Below are positions 18,932-27,229 of a stretch of DNA of 64,000 nt, one piece after another. The stretch is from Acidimicrobiia bacterium (lineage in GTDB: Bacteria; Actinomycetota; Acidimicrobiia; Spongiisociales; Spongiisociaceae). Numbering within the stretch: position 1 is the first letter of the stretch; each line of letters starts with the position of its first letter. Location of the stretch: contig VXMM01000009.1 of assembly GCA_009841105.1 (NCBI GenBank), positions 1 to 64,000 of the forward strand, in the 5' to 3' direction. The translations under genes and the position numbers were made by a program. The notes under the pieces are model-generated. The model was given only the letters and a program-made list of their open reading frames with translations. It had not been told where the DNA came from and did no database searches.

Positions 18932-19429
18932 GACACGACCTCCGTACCGAACCAGGACCGCAACCGGGACCCCGCCCTGCCGGAGCATCGCGCAACCCCG
19001 CTACCGGCTCGGAGTGTACTGATGCATGGCTGGATGGCTCCTGGTGTCCAGCACCGTGACTCGTCGGGTTCGCGTGAACCTTGTTGGGCGGCGCGTCGAC
19101 CGTATCGGGACGTGATTGGGTATCAAGCCAGCCGCGGGCCGTTGGCTGACGACAAAGGGGTTGAAACTGTCACACCCTTGCTATAGGTTGCCGGATATCG
19201 CAATTACCGGCGGTCCCGAACGTCGACGGGGGCCGTTTGAGGGATCATATCGTTCGAGGCAGCCCCGTCTACGGCATAGCCGGACGCGCCTCGGACCAAG
19301 GTGGTGGCGGTGGGGGAGGGCCCAACGGGGTGGCCGCTTTCCGCGATTTTCGCGGTCTCGTCGGAGCCAGGATCTCTCACGAGGACTGGTCAGGCGTCGA
19401 TTGTCGAACACCCTCCTGGCTTCATCCCG
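18932..19429. other. Intergenic region, 498 bases, holding copy 2 of a dispersed element
   Basis: Between the start of the amidohydrolase gene and the end of the MFS gene, both on the minus strand. Apart from the repeat at 19157-19366 nothing gene-like was recognised. Confidence 0.7.
19157..19366 (+). repeat. Dispersed intergenic element, copy 2 (most diverged)
   Basis: Shows the same block order as the copies at 6010 and 34486. GGGGTTGAAAC, GTCACACCC and TAGGTT come first: TTGAAA at 19161-19166 and TAGGTT at 19184-19189 are 17 apart. Then come GTTGCCGG, GAGGGATCATA, a GGCATAGCCGGACGCGCC block, AAGGTGGTGGCGG and GGGGGAGGGCCC. The terminal hairpin differs (CCGCGA-TTT-TCGCGG, 19341-19355). Drift outside the blocks argues for age and selection on the blocks. 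Confidence 0.55.
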
Positions 19430-20731
19430 TCAGCGGGCGTCCGTGGGTCGTGGGAGTGAGGGCGACGGGAGAGCCGGCTCGGTGATCCATAGAGCACCCA
19501 AGCCTGTGGCCAGCGGGATGGAAATGAGCCACCAAGCCGCCTCCGCGTACCCCCCGGTGCCGGCGGCGAGCAGCGCAACGGTCACGGGTCCGGTGGCTGA
19601 CGATGCCACGATGACCAGCATGGAGACGCCCTGGATGCCGCCGATGTTGGCGAGGCCGAACCAGCGGGGCAGCACCGTGGGGACGAGCGGGAAGTGTGCT
19701 CCGCCGCCAGCGCCGAGGAGGATCGTGTAGACGAACACCCGCCAACCCGGTTCGAGGCTCCCGACCATCGCCAAGGCAGAAATCAATAGGACCATCGATG
19801 CCACAAGCAGCACCCGGGCGGGGAGCCGGTCGGCTAGAGCCCCCACCGCGAGGCCGGAAGCGATCATGCCCATGATCTGGGGCACGAACATGGCCGCGGC
19901 TTCGGTCGCCGACAGGCCGGCTCCGCTCAGGATCGAGATCTGGTGGAAGTTGAGCCCGGTGGCCACCATGGCGGCCGTGGCGATGACGCTGCACATGAGA
20001 ACGAACCTGGGTTGGGTGATCGCCTGGCCTCGCGTGAAGGCGATGCGGGCGGCTGCGGCCCCTCCGGGGGCTGACGCGGCCGTGGGGGCAGACCGTTTGT
20101 CGCCGTCGGGCCACTGACCGACGTCGGAGGGGCGGTTGACGATGCCGAAGTGCGCGATGGGTATGACCACGAGCCAGACGGCGGCGGCAGCCAGCAGCCA
20201 CGCGGTACGGATGCCGTGGGCCGCCACGGCCAGTCCCAGGATCAGCGGAGTGAGACTCATCAGGCCGCTGACGGACGGGGATGTCAAACCGAACACGCGA
20301 CCGCGCCGGCGTTCGAACCAGTGGGTGATGGAGAGTGAACTCACCAGCGTCAAGGCGCCCTGGCCGAGCCAGCGGATGAGGGTGAACCCGATCACCAGGG
20401 TCACGAAGCCCTGGACGCCCGCCATGGCGACCAGGCCGAGACCGAACGCCAGCCCAATCCATCTCATGGCCCGCCGGGTCCCGATCCGGTCGATCCAGCT
20501 GCCCACCGGCAACAAGGCAACGGCGCCCCCAAGGGTGCCGATCAGGTAGGCCGCCGATACTTCGGATCGGCTGAGTCCCAATTCCGCGATCAACGGGTCG
20601 ATAGAGACGGACACCCCGATGGTCTGGCCGGGCCCGGTCATGGCCGCGGTGATCGTGGCCAGGGCTGCGATCCGCCACCCGAGGAACGGCTTGGCGGGCC
20701 GGGCAACACCGGATGGAGGATCAGCGGACAT
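19430..20731 (-). CDS. MFS transporter
   Basis: 433 residues with 12 predicted helices. The motif between helices 2 and 3 (G-S-W-I-D-R-I-G-T-R-R) and the repeated half (G-A-L-A-D-R-L-P-A-R) are standard major-facilitator signatures, and the early P-G-Q-T-I-G-V-S-V segment fits the monocarboxylate/oxalate-formate-like branch. The substrate is unknown. It stands alone on the minus strand between copy 2 of the repeat element and a decayed toxin-antitoxin pair. Confidence 0.88.
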   Translation of the reverse strand: MSADPPSGVARPAKPFLGWRIAALATITAAMTGPGQTIGVSVSIDPLIAELGLSRSEVSAAYLIGTLGGAVALLPVGSWIDRIGTRRAMRWIGLAFGLGLVAMAGVQGFVTLVIGFTLIRWLGQGALTLVSSLSITHWFERRRGRVFGLTSPSVSGLMSLTPLILGLAVAAHGIRTAWLLAAAAVWLVVIPIAHFGIVNRPSDVGQWPDGDKRSAPTAASAPGGAAAARIAFTRGQAITQPRFVLMCSVIATAAMVATGLNFHQISILSGAGLSATEAAAMFVPQIMGMIASGLAVGALADRLPARVLLVASMVLLISALAMVGSLEPGWRVFVYTILLGAGGGAHFPLVPTVLPRWFGLANIGGIQGVSMLVIVASSATGPVTVALLAAGTGGYAEAAWWLISIPLATGLGALWITEPALPSPSLPRPTDAR

Positions 20732-20817
20732 TCAAACCTTCGGGAAAGAGTGGTGCGCAACCGGTTTAGTAGGTCACGCCACCAAATCCCAAGTCGATAG
20801 GTGCGCTGCCGAGCCGT

Positions 20818-20933
20818 TCAGACCTTGACGATCTCGGCGCTGGCGTGAAGCGCCGCCAGCAAGTTTCTGTATCCCCGGTAGCGGTCGCCGCGGTCAAGGG
20901 TGATCGGAACGCCATATCGGGAACAATGCTCAT
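20818..20933 (-). pseudogene. VapC-like toxin remnant
   Basis: The ATG at 20933 overlaps the stop of the antitoxin-like gene (ATGA), the normal vapBC arrangement. It starts MSIVPD, after which the recognisable PIN-domain start continues only in another frame (GVPITLDRGDRYRGYRNLLA, ALHASAEIVKV) and ends at TGA 20818. The remaining two thirds of a VapC protein are absent. I read it as a frameshifted and truncated toxin. Confidence 0.5.
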
Positions 20934-21202
20934 GGTCCGTACATGCTTGCCCGGGCTCTCGCCAACTCCTCCTCGGTGAACGCGCCGTTTTCCTGCTGCC
21001 ATTCGGCGAGCAGCTTGCCCATGCCTTCCAGAGCCTTGCGCTTCTTCTCGGGGTTGTTGCGCCAACGGTTCGGATCCCGGGCAGCAGCTTTGCGTACGTC
21101 GTCCAAGGAGGCGGCGAGTTCAGGGTCCATCGGTCCGTTCCCAGGCGTTATGCGCATCACATAGAGTTGGTCATCAGCCATATCATCAATAATTACCATC
21201 AT
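20930..21202 (-). CDS. VapB-like antitoxin, orphaned
   Basis: 90 residues from the ATG at 21202 (the frame is open to a TTG at 21241). The C-terminal end G-A-F-T-E-E-E-L-A-R-A-R is typical of antitoxins that precede PIN toxins, and the downstream reading overlaps by ATGA with a VapC remnant. The middle (MDPELAASLDDVRKAAARDP) is acidic and helical. The first 30 codons are unusually AT-rich for this genome. With the toxin broken, the antitoxin may persist for lack of cost. Confidence 0.55.
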   Translation of the reverse strand: MMVIIDDMADDQLYVMRITPGNGPMDPELAASLDDVRKAAARDPNRWRNNPEKKRKALEGMGKLLAEWQQENGAFTEEELARARASMYGP

Positions 21203-21212
21203 TCGGCGCTGT

Positions 21213-22560
21213 TCAATAGGTGTCAGAACCGCCTTCACCAAGGTTATTCGCGTTGTGGACGGTCGCGGGATTGGGTTTGGTAGCCGGTGGGGGTTCTCCG
21301 GACGGCGAGGTCTTCGTTACGAGCCATTTGTGGTGGCGGCGGCAGACGGCGACGAGGTTGTCGATGTCGTCGGGCCACCGTCTCAATGCCATTCCTGGAT
21401 GTGGTGGAGGTCGCATAGATGCATGGGGGCGCCCCCACTCGAAGCAGCCTCCGTCTCTTACGGCCACCGAGAGGCGCTGGGGGGCGTTGGCCAGCCGTTG
21501 GTTGCGGCCCAACCCGAGGGGACGGCCCTACCGGTCGAAGATAATGCCGGCCAGTTCGGTGTCGGGGAAGAGGGTCTGGAGGATCTGGCGGGGTACCGGC
21601 CCGACGCCGATCATCTCGACCTGGCCGTCGGGGTTGGCGCCGTCCACCACGCCCACGAAGCGGTCAAGATGAGCTGGATGGCCGCCTTGGCCTTGATGCC
21701 GAAGTCCTCGTCCAGGGCCTCGCGCGTGGTCGCAGCGGGTGGTCGCATCACGGTTGGTTGCCAATTCGAACACCACATCGGCCAGACGCTGCTTCGGGGT
21801 GCGCACTTCGCCGGGGTCTCAGCCGTCGGCGCCGTCCCGCCGAAGGTGGTGCCTGTAATGGTTGTCCACCGCCTGGCGGACCTGCTCGAACTGCGGCCTA
21901 GGGAGCTTGGCCATGAGGATGCCGAGGCCGGTGTCCTTCTCGCCCACATCTTGGCCTCTCGGGCTCGCCGCTGACGCTCCAGCGGGTCGAGGCCCTGTTC
22001 GATCAGCTTTCGTTCCGACCACTTCCGGGCGTACCGGTCGAACGAATCCGGGAGCATTCCGTCGGCCGCTTCCAGCAAGGTCTGGTCGGCGTCCACGACT
22101 CCGGCACCGACCTTCTCCGCCGGGTGGGTCAGAGCGTTGACATGGCCGGGGTGATCTGGCCGGAGGCGAACCGTTCCTTGACCTTGGCATGTCCGAGAGT
22201 TGTTTGGCGATCCTGGCCATCCGCTTGGATTCCCTCCCCGGTAGCCGTGCGCCCCTTCTCAGTACCTGGCCGGGGTCGGTGTCCGGATCGGCTTCTGCGA
22301 CCTGGCGGGCCGCGTCGTACATGAGGGATGTGACCATCGATTGCATCTCGCCCAGCATCCGGGTGACGCGGTTCGCCTCGTCGCGGGACATGGGGCGGAT
22401 ACGGGCCCGCCGAAACTCGCCTAGGACCGCGCTGATCCGCTCGATGGCGCTGCCGCCTGATCCGCGCCGCGTCGCGTGATCGTTGCGGGCGGGCCGAATC
22501 GCTGCTGTCGCCGATGAGCGCAAACGCCTGTCCGGTACCCATGTAGACATATGTAACGCG
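21213..22560 (-). pseudogene. DUF222 / HNH endonuclease-like gene, multiply frameshifted
   Basis: Pieces of one DUF222-HNH protein appear in order on the minus strand but in changing frames. From 22560 downwards these are AIERISAVLGEFRRARIRPM with EMQSMVTSLMYDAARQVAEA, then KVKERFASGQITPAMSTL, then LLEAADGMLPDSFDRYARKW, then a DTGLGILMAKLPRPQFEQV segment, and finally the nuclease core, with RDGGCFEWGR, DIDNLVAVCRRHHKWLV and a stop at 21213. The HNH Cys and His positions are still visible. At least four frame changes make it non-functional. Such genes are common actinobacterial mobile or selfish elements. Confidence 0.75.
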
Positions 22561-22636
22561 GCCTTGTGACACAATTCGTCTCTAGACAGCGACAGCTAGA
22601 AGACATCACCTTTATTGAGCGCTAGACCGGTTCTTG

Positions 22637-22936
22637 TCAATGAGGCGGGCGCCAGTTGAGGGCTCTTTCTAGGTTGGTTAGGTAGGCGGCGAAGGCCTGG
22701 CGTCCCTGCGGGGTGGCGCTTACCCAGGTGCGCGGTTTGGAGTTCTGGAACTCCTTGGTGATGGACAGGTGTCCGGCGGCTTCGAGCTTGCGCAGGTGGG
22801 TGGTCAGGTTCCCGCCTGTCAGGTCTAGGGTCTCGCGGATGAACCCGTAGGCGAGGCGGTCGCTGTCGGGTTGGCCGACCAGCATGGACATTATCCGGAG
22901 CCGGGTGGCCTGGTGGATGGTCTCGTCGAGGACCAT
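22637..22936 (-). CDS. Winged-helix transcriptional regulator
   Basis: 99 residues. H-Q-A-T-R-L-R-I-M-S-M-L, then L-T-G-G-N-L-T-T-H-L-R-K-L-E-A-A-G (recognition helix), and W-V-S-A-T-P-Q-G-R form the compact ArsR/MarR-like winged helix found in small regulators paired with membrane proteins. It is second in a two-gene unit: the membrane-protein gene stops at 22948, and a TTG at 22951 would overlap that stop as TTGA, so initiation may be earlier than the ATG at 22936. It likely represses its own operon through the twin palindromes at 23624-23672; that link is inference from position. Confidence 0.82.
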   Translation of the reverse strand: MVLDETIHQATRLRIMSMLVGQPDSDRLAYGFIRETLDLTGGNLTTHLRKLEAAGHLSITKEFQNSKPRTWVSATPQGRQAFAAYLTNLERALNWRPPH

Positions 22937-22947
22937 CGCCTCGCCCG

Positions 22948-23583
22948 TCAAAGGACGCCGCTCCTGCGAATCCACGCCCAGGAGAGGGCGACCACCGCCA
23001 GGATGGCCGCCGCGGAGACCGCCGCCGAGACGGGATATTCCACCAGGTAGGCGGGGATGTAGAAGGCCGTTGCCAAGCCAAGCCCCACCACTGCCAGGAC
23101 CGGACGCACCATGATGCCGAACAGGACGAATCCGAGCGTCACGATGCCGATGGCGACGTAGGGGATCCTGGCTGCGTCTTCGCCTCCCGCCCACAGACCG
23201 GCGGCCGCAGGTATGAGAAGGGTCGCCGCGACGATCGCCAGCCAGAAGAGGAACACCCTGATTCCCACGCTTCTCATGCCGCTCCCGACAGCGATCTTCC
23301 GGGAGGCCCGGTTCCCGATGATCGCGCTGCCCGTCATCCCGGCAACGACCAGAACCCCCCACAGGGGCCCCGGATACCAGGGGCGATCGGCTGCGAAGTC
23401 GGATGCGAGCGTATGGACGGCGTACTGGGAGGCAAAGCCGATCGCCACTATCGCTCCCCAGAGAAGCAGGATCGTCGATGTCCCGGCCACATACATGGAA
23501 CTGCGCGTCCGGTCAAGGGTCCGGTGGATGGTGCTCCAACCCTCCTCCGGCGTGAGTGCCGCCTCTGTCTCAGGTCTTTCCAT
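22948..23583 (-). CDS. Integral membrane protein, first gene of a regulator operon
   Basis: 211 residues. A short soluble N-terminus (E-E-G-W-S-T-I-H-R-T-L-D-R-T-R-S-S) is followed by about six hydrophobic helices in three pairs. Small membrane proteins of this shape are often co-transcribed with PadR-like or winged-helix regulators and modulate or respond to envelope stress, but no function is known. GGAGAGG lies five bases upstream of the ATG. Upstream are two palindromic operators. Confidence 0.8.
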   Translation of the reverse strand: MERPETEAALTPEEGWSTIHRTLDRTRSSMYVAGTSTILLLWGAIVAIGFASQYAVHTLASDFAADRPWYPGPLWGVLVVAGMTGSAIIGNRASRKIAVGSGMRSVGIRVFLFWLAIVAATLLIPAAAGLWAGGEDAARIPYVAIGIVTLGFVLFGIMVRPVLAVVGLGLATAFYIPAYLVEYPVSAAVSAAAILAVVALSWAWIRRSGVL

Positions 23584-23623
23584 GTGAGCCTCTCCGTTCT
23601 CGTGAATGCCGGGGTGCCATCCC

Positions 23624-23672
23624 GGTTTGTGTCACAAACCATCCTACCGCAACTAGGTTTGTAACACAAACC
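23624..23672. promoter_or_regulatory. Twin palindromic operators GGTTTGT-N3-ACAAACC
   Basis: Two perfect inverted repeats: 23624-23640 with spacer GTC and 23656-23672 with spacer AAC. Their centres are 32 bases apart, about three helical turns, so bound dimers would lie on the same face. They sit 40-90 bases upstream of the membrane-protein/regulator operon and about 200 bases before the divergent nucleoside hydrolase gene. The best reading is the binding site of the operon's own winged-helix protein. Confidence 0.7.
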
Positions 23673-23874
23673 CGTTTGCGAGATAATTATGGAGAATCGG
23701 ATCGTAAGCGAGCCTGTACGGCTCCAGAGAGCTCGAGAAAGTCGATCCGAAGGGCACCCGGTGCTGGGCGCAAGGTGTCAGGACTAGGACGATCCTTGGA
23801 TTTCCTGTCCTGGTGTTCGAGTAAATTGTGGGCTCCGGGCCCCGAGGTCGGGTTCAACTTGTGGAAGGTGCTAG

Positions 23875-24969
23875 ATGGCGGTGTTCCCCAGCGTCAGCGA
23901 CGAGCGGCGGCTCGAGATGTTCGCCGACCGTCCCGGGCCGGCCCGGGTTCTCATCGACACCGACACCGCCAACGAGATAGATGACCAGTTCGCCCTCGCC
24001 TGGGCGTTGCTCTCACCCGACCGCATCGAGATCGAGGCCATCGTCGCCGAGCCGTTCGGGCACCTCCACATGCGGGCGGAGTTGGTGGCCGAGGTTGAGG
24101 CCCTCCGGACCGGCACCACCACCGGCGAGGTGGAGAACAAGTACGGCGCGTGGGCTCGCCACCTGATCGCCCAAGGGATCGGGCCCGACGACCTCCAACT
24201 GGTGGGTCCGGCCGAGGGCATGGAGGAGTCGTACGAGGAGATCCACCGCGTGCTCGGCAAGTTGGGCATCTCCGGGGACGGCCTGGTGTTCCGGGGCTCG
24301 GACCGGTACATGCCGGCGCCGGATGTCCCGGTCGAGAGCGAGGGCGCCCACCGCATTATCGAGGCGGCGCTGGCCGATGACGAGCGCGTGCTGCACGTCG
24401 TGGCCATCGGATGCGTCACCAACGTCACCTCGGCGCTGCTGATGGCGCCCGAGATCGCCTCCCGCATGGTGGTCAACTGGACGTCCGGATATCCCACATG
24501 GGTCGATCTCGACAACACCCCTTCCCTGAACCTGGTTCAGGATCCCCATGCCTCCCGGCTCCTCTTCTCCTCGGGTGTGCCGCTGGTCTACCTCCCCGGC
24601 TATCACATCGGCGCCCAACTGAACTTCTCGCACCCGGAGGCGGAGGCCTGGATCAAGGGCAAGGGCGAGATCGGTGACTATCTCTACCACCTCTACCAGC
24701 ACAATCCCATCTGGGTCCAGCGTGGAGTCGAGCAGTTCCCAGGGCAATCCTGGGTGGTCTGGGACCTGATCAATATCGCTTGGTTGATCGACCGCAGCTG
24801 GGTGCCGACCCGGACCACCAGGACTCCCCACCTCGGAGATGACCTGGTCTGGCAGGCTCGACCGGACGGGCCGATCATGCTGGAGGCGGTGGGGATCGAC
24901 CGGGACGCGATCTTCCACGACCTGATCGTCAAGCTCGACGATCAGGACCGGATCCTGGCGTCGCGGTGA
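23875..24969 (+). CDS. Inosine-uridine-preferring nucleoside hydrolase family protein
   Basis: 364 residues. The calcium-binding signature D-T-D-T-A-N-E-I-D-D at 28-37 is the hallmark of IUNH enzymes (usual D-x-D-x-x-x-D-D), and A-I-G-C-V-T-N-V-T-S matches the second conserved block. Such enzymes hydrolyse the N-glycosidic bond of ribonucleosides to base and free sugar. The usual acidic residue near the C-terminus (E-A-V-G-I-D-R-D) replaces the common H-D pair, so the substrate may not be an ordinary nucleoside. GGAAGG precedes the ATG by six bases. First gene of the catabolic cluster. Confidence 0.88.
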   Translation: MAVFPSVSDERRLEMFADRPGPARVLIDTDTANEIDDQFALAWALLSPDRIEIEAIVAEPFGHLHMRAELVAEVEALRTGTTTGEVENKYGAWARHLIAQGIGPDDLQLVGPAEGMEESYEEIHRVLGKLGISGDGLVFRGSDRYMPAPDVPVESEGAHRIIEAALADDERVLHVVAIGCVTNVTSALLMAPEIASRMVVNWTSGYPTWVDLDNTPSLNLVQDPHASRLLFSSGVPLVYLPGYHIGAQLNFSHPEAEAWIKGKGEIGDYLYHLYQHNPIWVQRGVEQFPGQSWVVWDLINIAWLIDRSWVPTRTTRTPHLGDDLVWQARPDGPIMLEAVGIDRDAIFHDLIVKLDDQDRILASR

Positions 24970-25003
24970 CCCGGATGAGCGAACTACGAGGAGAGTAGAA
25001 CGC

Positions 25004-26056
25004 ATGAGAGCCGCCTGCCTGCTTCCCGAAGGTGGTATCGAGATCCGGGAGCGGCCCGCGCCGTCCCCCGGTCCGGGGCAGGTGCTGGTGGCGCCCCGGG
25101 TGGTGGGTATATGTGGCTCCGATCTCCACTATTACAAGGACGGGCGGATCGGTACGTGGCGGGTGAGGCGCCCGCATGTGCTGGGTCACGAGTTCGCCGG
25201 CGTGGTGACGGAACTAGGTGAGGGTGTGGGTGGCACCCGGGTCGGCGATCACATCACCGTGGAGCCCATCGTGCCCTGCGAGACCTGCGAAGCGTGCCGG
25301 CGCGGGGTCTACAACCTCTGTCCCCGCATGCGCTTCACCGGGTCGCCCCACACCGACGGCGCCCTACAGGACCGCGTGGCGGTGCCGGAGCGCGGCGTCC
25401 ACTCGCTCCCGGAGGGGATGGACTCCGCCATTGGCGCCTTGGCGGAGCCGACTTCCATAGCGGTCCACTCCGTGCGGCGCGGAGAGGTGCGACCGGGCGA
25501 GACGGTGCTGATCATCGGCGCCGGCCCGATCGGCTTGCTGATCCTGGCGGTGGCGCGGGCATACGGCGCCGGATCCGTCCACTCCACCGATCTGGATGAT
25601 GGGCGGTTGGCCCTCGCAGCGGATTTGGGCGCCACGTCGGCGGTGAACGTCGGGGGGCTGCAGCCCGAGGAGATCCTCGAGCGGACCGAACCTTCGGGCG
25701 CGGATGTCGTCTTCGAGGCGGTGGGAACCCCGGGCACCCTCGAGACAGCCCTACGCCTGGTACGGCCCGGCGGGCGGGTGGTGGCGGTGGGGGTGAACAC
25801 CGAGGAGCGGATCCCGTTCAACCTGTTGCTGGCTCAGTCCATGGAGGCGACCGTTATCCCCGTCTACCTCGGTCGTGACGCCTTCCCCGAGGCCATATCG
25901 CTCCTCGCATCGGGCCAGATCGACGGCGCCAAGCTCATCAGCCATCGCTTTCCCCTCGAGCGGGCCTCCGAAGCCATGGACACCGCCCTCAGCGTTTCGT
26001 CCGGCGCCGTCAAGGTGATGATCGAGGTGGCCGGCGCAGGGAGAGCCAGCGGCTGA
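25004..26056 (+). CDS. Zinc-dependent MDR dehydrogenase (sorbitol/threonine dehydrogenase-like)
   Basis: 350 residues, NAD(P)-dependent alcohol or polyol oxidation. Catalytic zinc ligands are visible as Cys37 (G-I-C-G-S-D), His62-Glu63 (G-H-E-F-A-G) and Glu148 (A-L-A-E-P); the structural zinc lobe has Cys92, 95, 98 and 106. The Rossmann loop is G-A-G-P-I-G near 172. Members with H-Y-Y-K-D-G-R oxidise sugars, sugar alcohols or threonine. In this cluster the sugar freed by the hydrolase is the natural candidate. GAGGAGAG precedes the ATG. The stop overlaps the next start as TGATG. Confidence 0.9.
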   Translation: MRAACLLPEGGIEIRERPAPSPGPGQVLVAPRVVGICGSDLHYYKDGRIGTWRVRRPHVLGHEFAGVVTELGEGVGGTRVGDHITVEPIVPCETCEACRRGVYNLCPRMRFTGSPHTDGALQDRVAVPERGVHSLPEGMDSAIGALAEPTSIAVHSVRRGEVRPGETVLIIGAGPIGLLILAVARAYGAGSVHSTDLDDGRLALAADLGATSAVNVGGLQPEEILERTEPSGADVVFEAVGTPGTLETALRLVRPGGRVVAVGVNTEERIPFNLLLAQSMEATVIPVYLGRDAFPEAISLLASGQIDGAKLISHRFPLERASEAMDTALSVSSGAVKVMIEVAGAGRASG

Positions 26057-27048
26057 TGGCCCGCATGTACTTCGCGGAGGATTCCGACCTCGGTCATGTG
26101 ACCGGCCAGACCGTATGCATAGTCGGGTACGGCAACCAGGGCCGCTCCCAGGCCCTCAACATGCGCGACAGCGGCCTCAGCGTGATCGTGGGAAGCCGCC
26201 GGGACGAGTCCTTCGACGCGGCCCGTCGGGACGGCTTCCAGGTGCTTCCCGTCGGCGAGGCCGTGGCGCTATCCGACATCACCTTCTTCCTGGTACCCGA
26301 TGAGGTCATGCCCCAGGTATTCGAGCGGGATATCGCTCCGAATCTCGAAGCGGGCAACATGGTGGTCTTCGCCAGTGGCTACAATATCGCTTTCGACCTG
26401 ATCGAGCCCCCGGCCGATGTGGACGTGGTGATGATCGCTCCCCGCATGATCGGAGCAGGTGTCAGGGACACCTATCTGAGCGGGGAGGGGTTCCCGAGCC
26501 TCGTCGCCGTCCATCAGGCCGCCACCGCTACCGCCTTCGAGCGGATGCTGGCCCTCTGCGAGGGGATCGGATCCGCGCGGATGGGCGTGATCGAATCCAG
26601 TTTTCTCGAGGAGGCGACCGTGGACTTGTTCGCCGAGCAGGTCGGATACCTCTACGCGGTACGTCGATACTGCGAGGTCCTGGTTGAGGCCGGATGCAGC
26701 CCCGAAGTGGCGATGCTGGAGTTCTATGCCTCGGGCGAGGGGATCGAGACCGCCAAGGCCTATCGCGACATTGGCCTCTGGGACCAGATCACGCTACATT
26801 CCCGTACCAGCCAGTACGGGCAAGAGGTCACCGCCCGACTCTCTTCCGAGGAGGAGGAAGCCGAGAGGTCTCGCCTCAGAACGATCATCACCCACATCCA
26901 GGACGGTTCGTTCGCCAGCGCGTGGGCGGCCGAGCAAAGGGCGGGGTTCCCCGAGTTCGTCCGGATCAGGGAGAAGAACATGGCCCACGAGATGAGGGCG
27001 GCGGAACGGAAGTTGTACGAGGTGCTGGGGCGCGTTCCCGCTAGCTGA
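26056..27048 (+). CDS. Ketol-acid reductoisomerase (IlvC) homologue with altered catalytic site
   Basis: 330 residues, collinear with class I KARI: the dinucleotide loop V-G-Y-G-N-Q-G-R-S (23-31), G-E-G-F-P-S-L-V-A-V in place of the KARI G-x-G-V-P-x-L-I-A-V, and the knotted helical domain with D190-L-F-A-E194-Q, the conserved magnesium pair. However, the catalytic His of the F-A-H-G-F-N-I loop is Ser107 (F-A-S-G-Y-N-I), the Lys of A-P-K-G-P-G is Arg130 (A-P-R-M-I-G), and the second Glu of the late pair is Ser226 (E222 is kept). Genuine isoleucine/valine synthesis is therefore unlikely. It overlaps the dehydrogenase gene, so it should act in the same catabolic route, perhaps as an oxidoreductase or isomerase on a sugar acid. 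Confidence 0.85.
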   Translation: MARMYFAEDSDLGHVTGQTVCIVGYGNQGRSQALNMRDSGLSVIVGSRRDESFDAARRDGFQVLPVGEAVALSDITFFLVPDEVMPQVFERDIAPNLEAGNMVVFASGYNIAFDLIEPPADVDVVMIAPRMIGAGVRDTYLSGEGFPSLVAVHQAATATAFERMLALCEGIGSARMGVIESSFLEEATVDLFAEQVGYLYAVRRYCEVLVEAGCSPEVAMLEFYASGEGIETAKAYRDIGLWDQITLHSRTSQYGQEVTARLSSEEEEAERSRLRTIITHIQDGSFASAWAAEQRAGFPEFVRIREKNMAHEMRAAERKLYEVLGRVPAS

Positions 27049-27229
27049 CCTTTGGGGGTGTGGCGGGGATTGCCGTTGGCACGTTGTTGACGATGGAGGG
27101 AGCACGGAGCGGCGAGAAGCCGTAAGTAGGAGTCCGGGCCGACCAACCGGTCGCTCCCTAGCCTGAGATCGGGTGGGTGATCGGTCCGTCAAAGAAACAC
27201 ACGAAAAGAACAAGGAGGAACTCCGGTCT

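Noticed and set aside
19021-19140. tRNA-like GGGTTCGCGTGAACC stretch
   Set aside because: No acceptor or anticodon arms can be folded around it.
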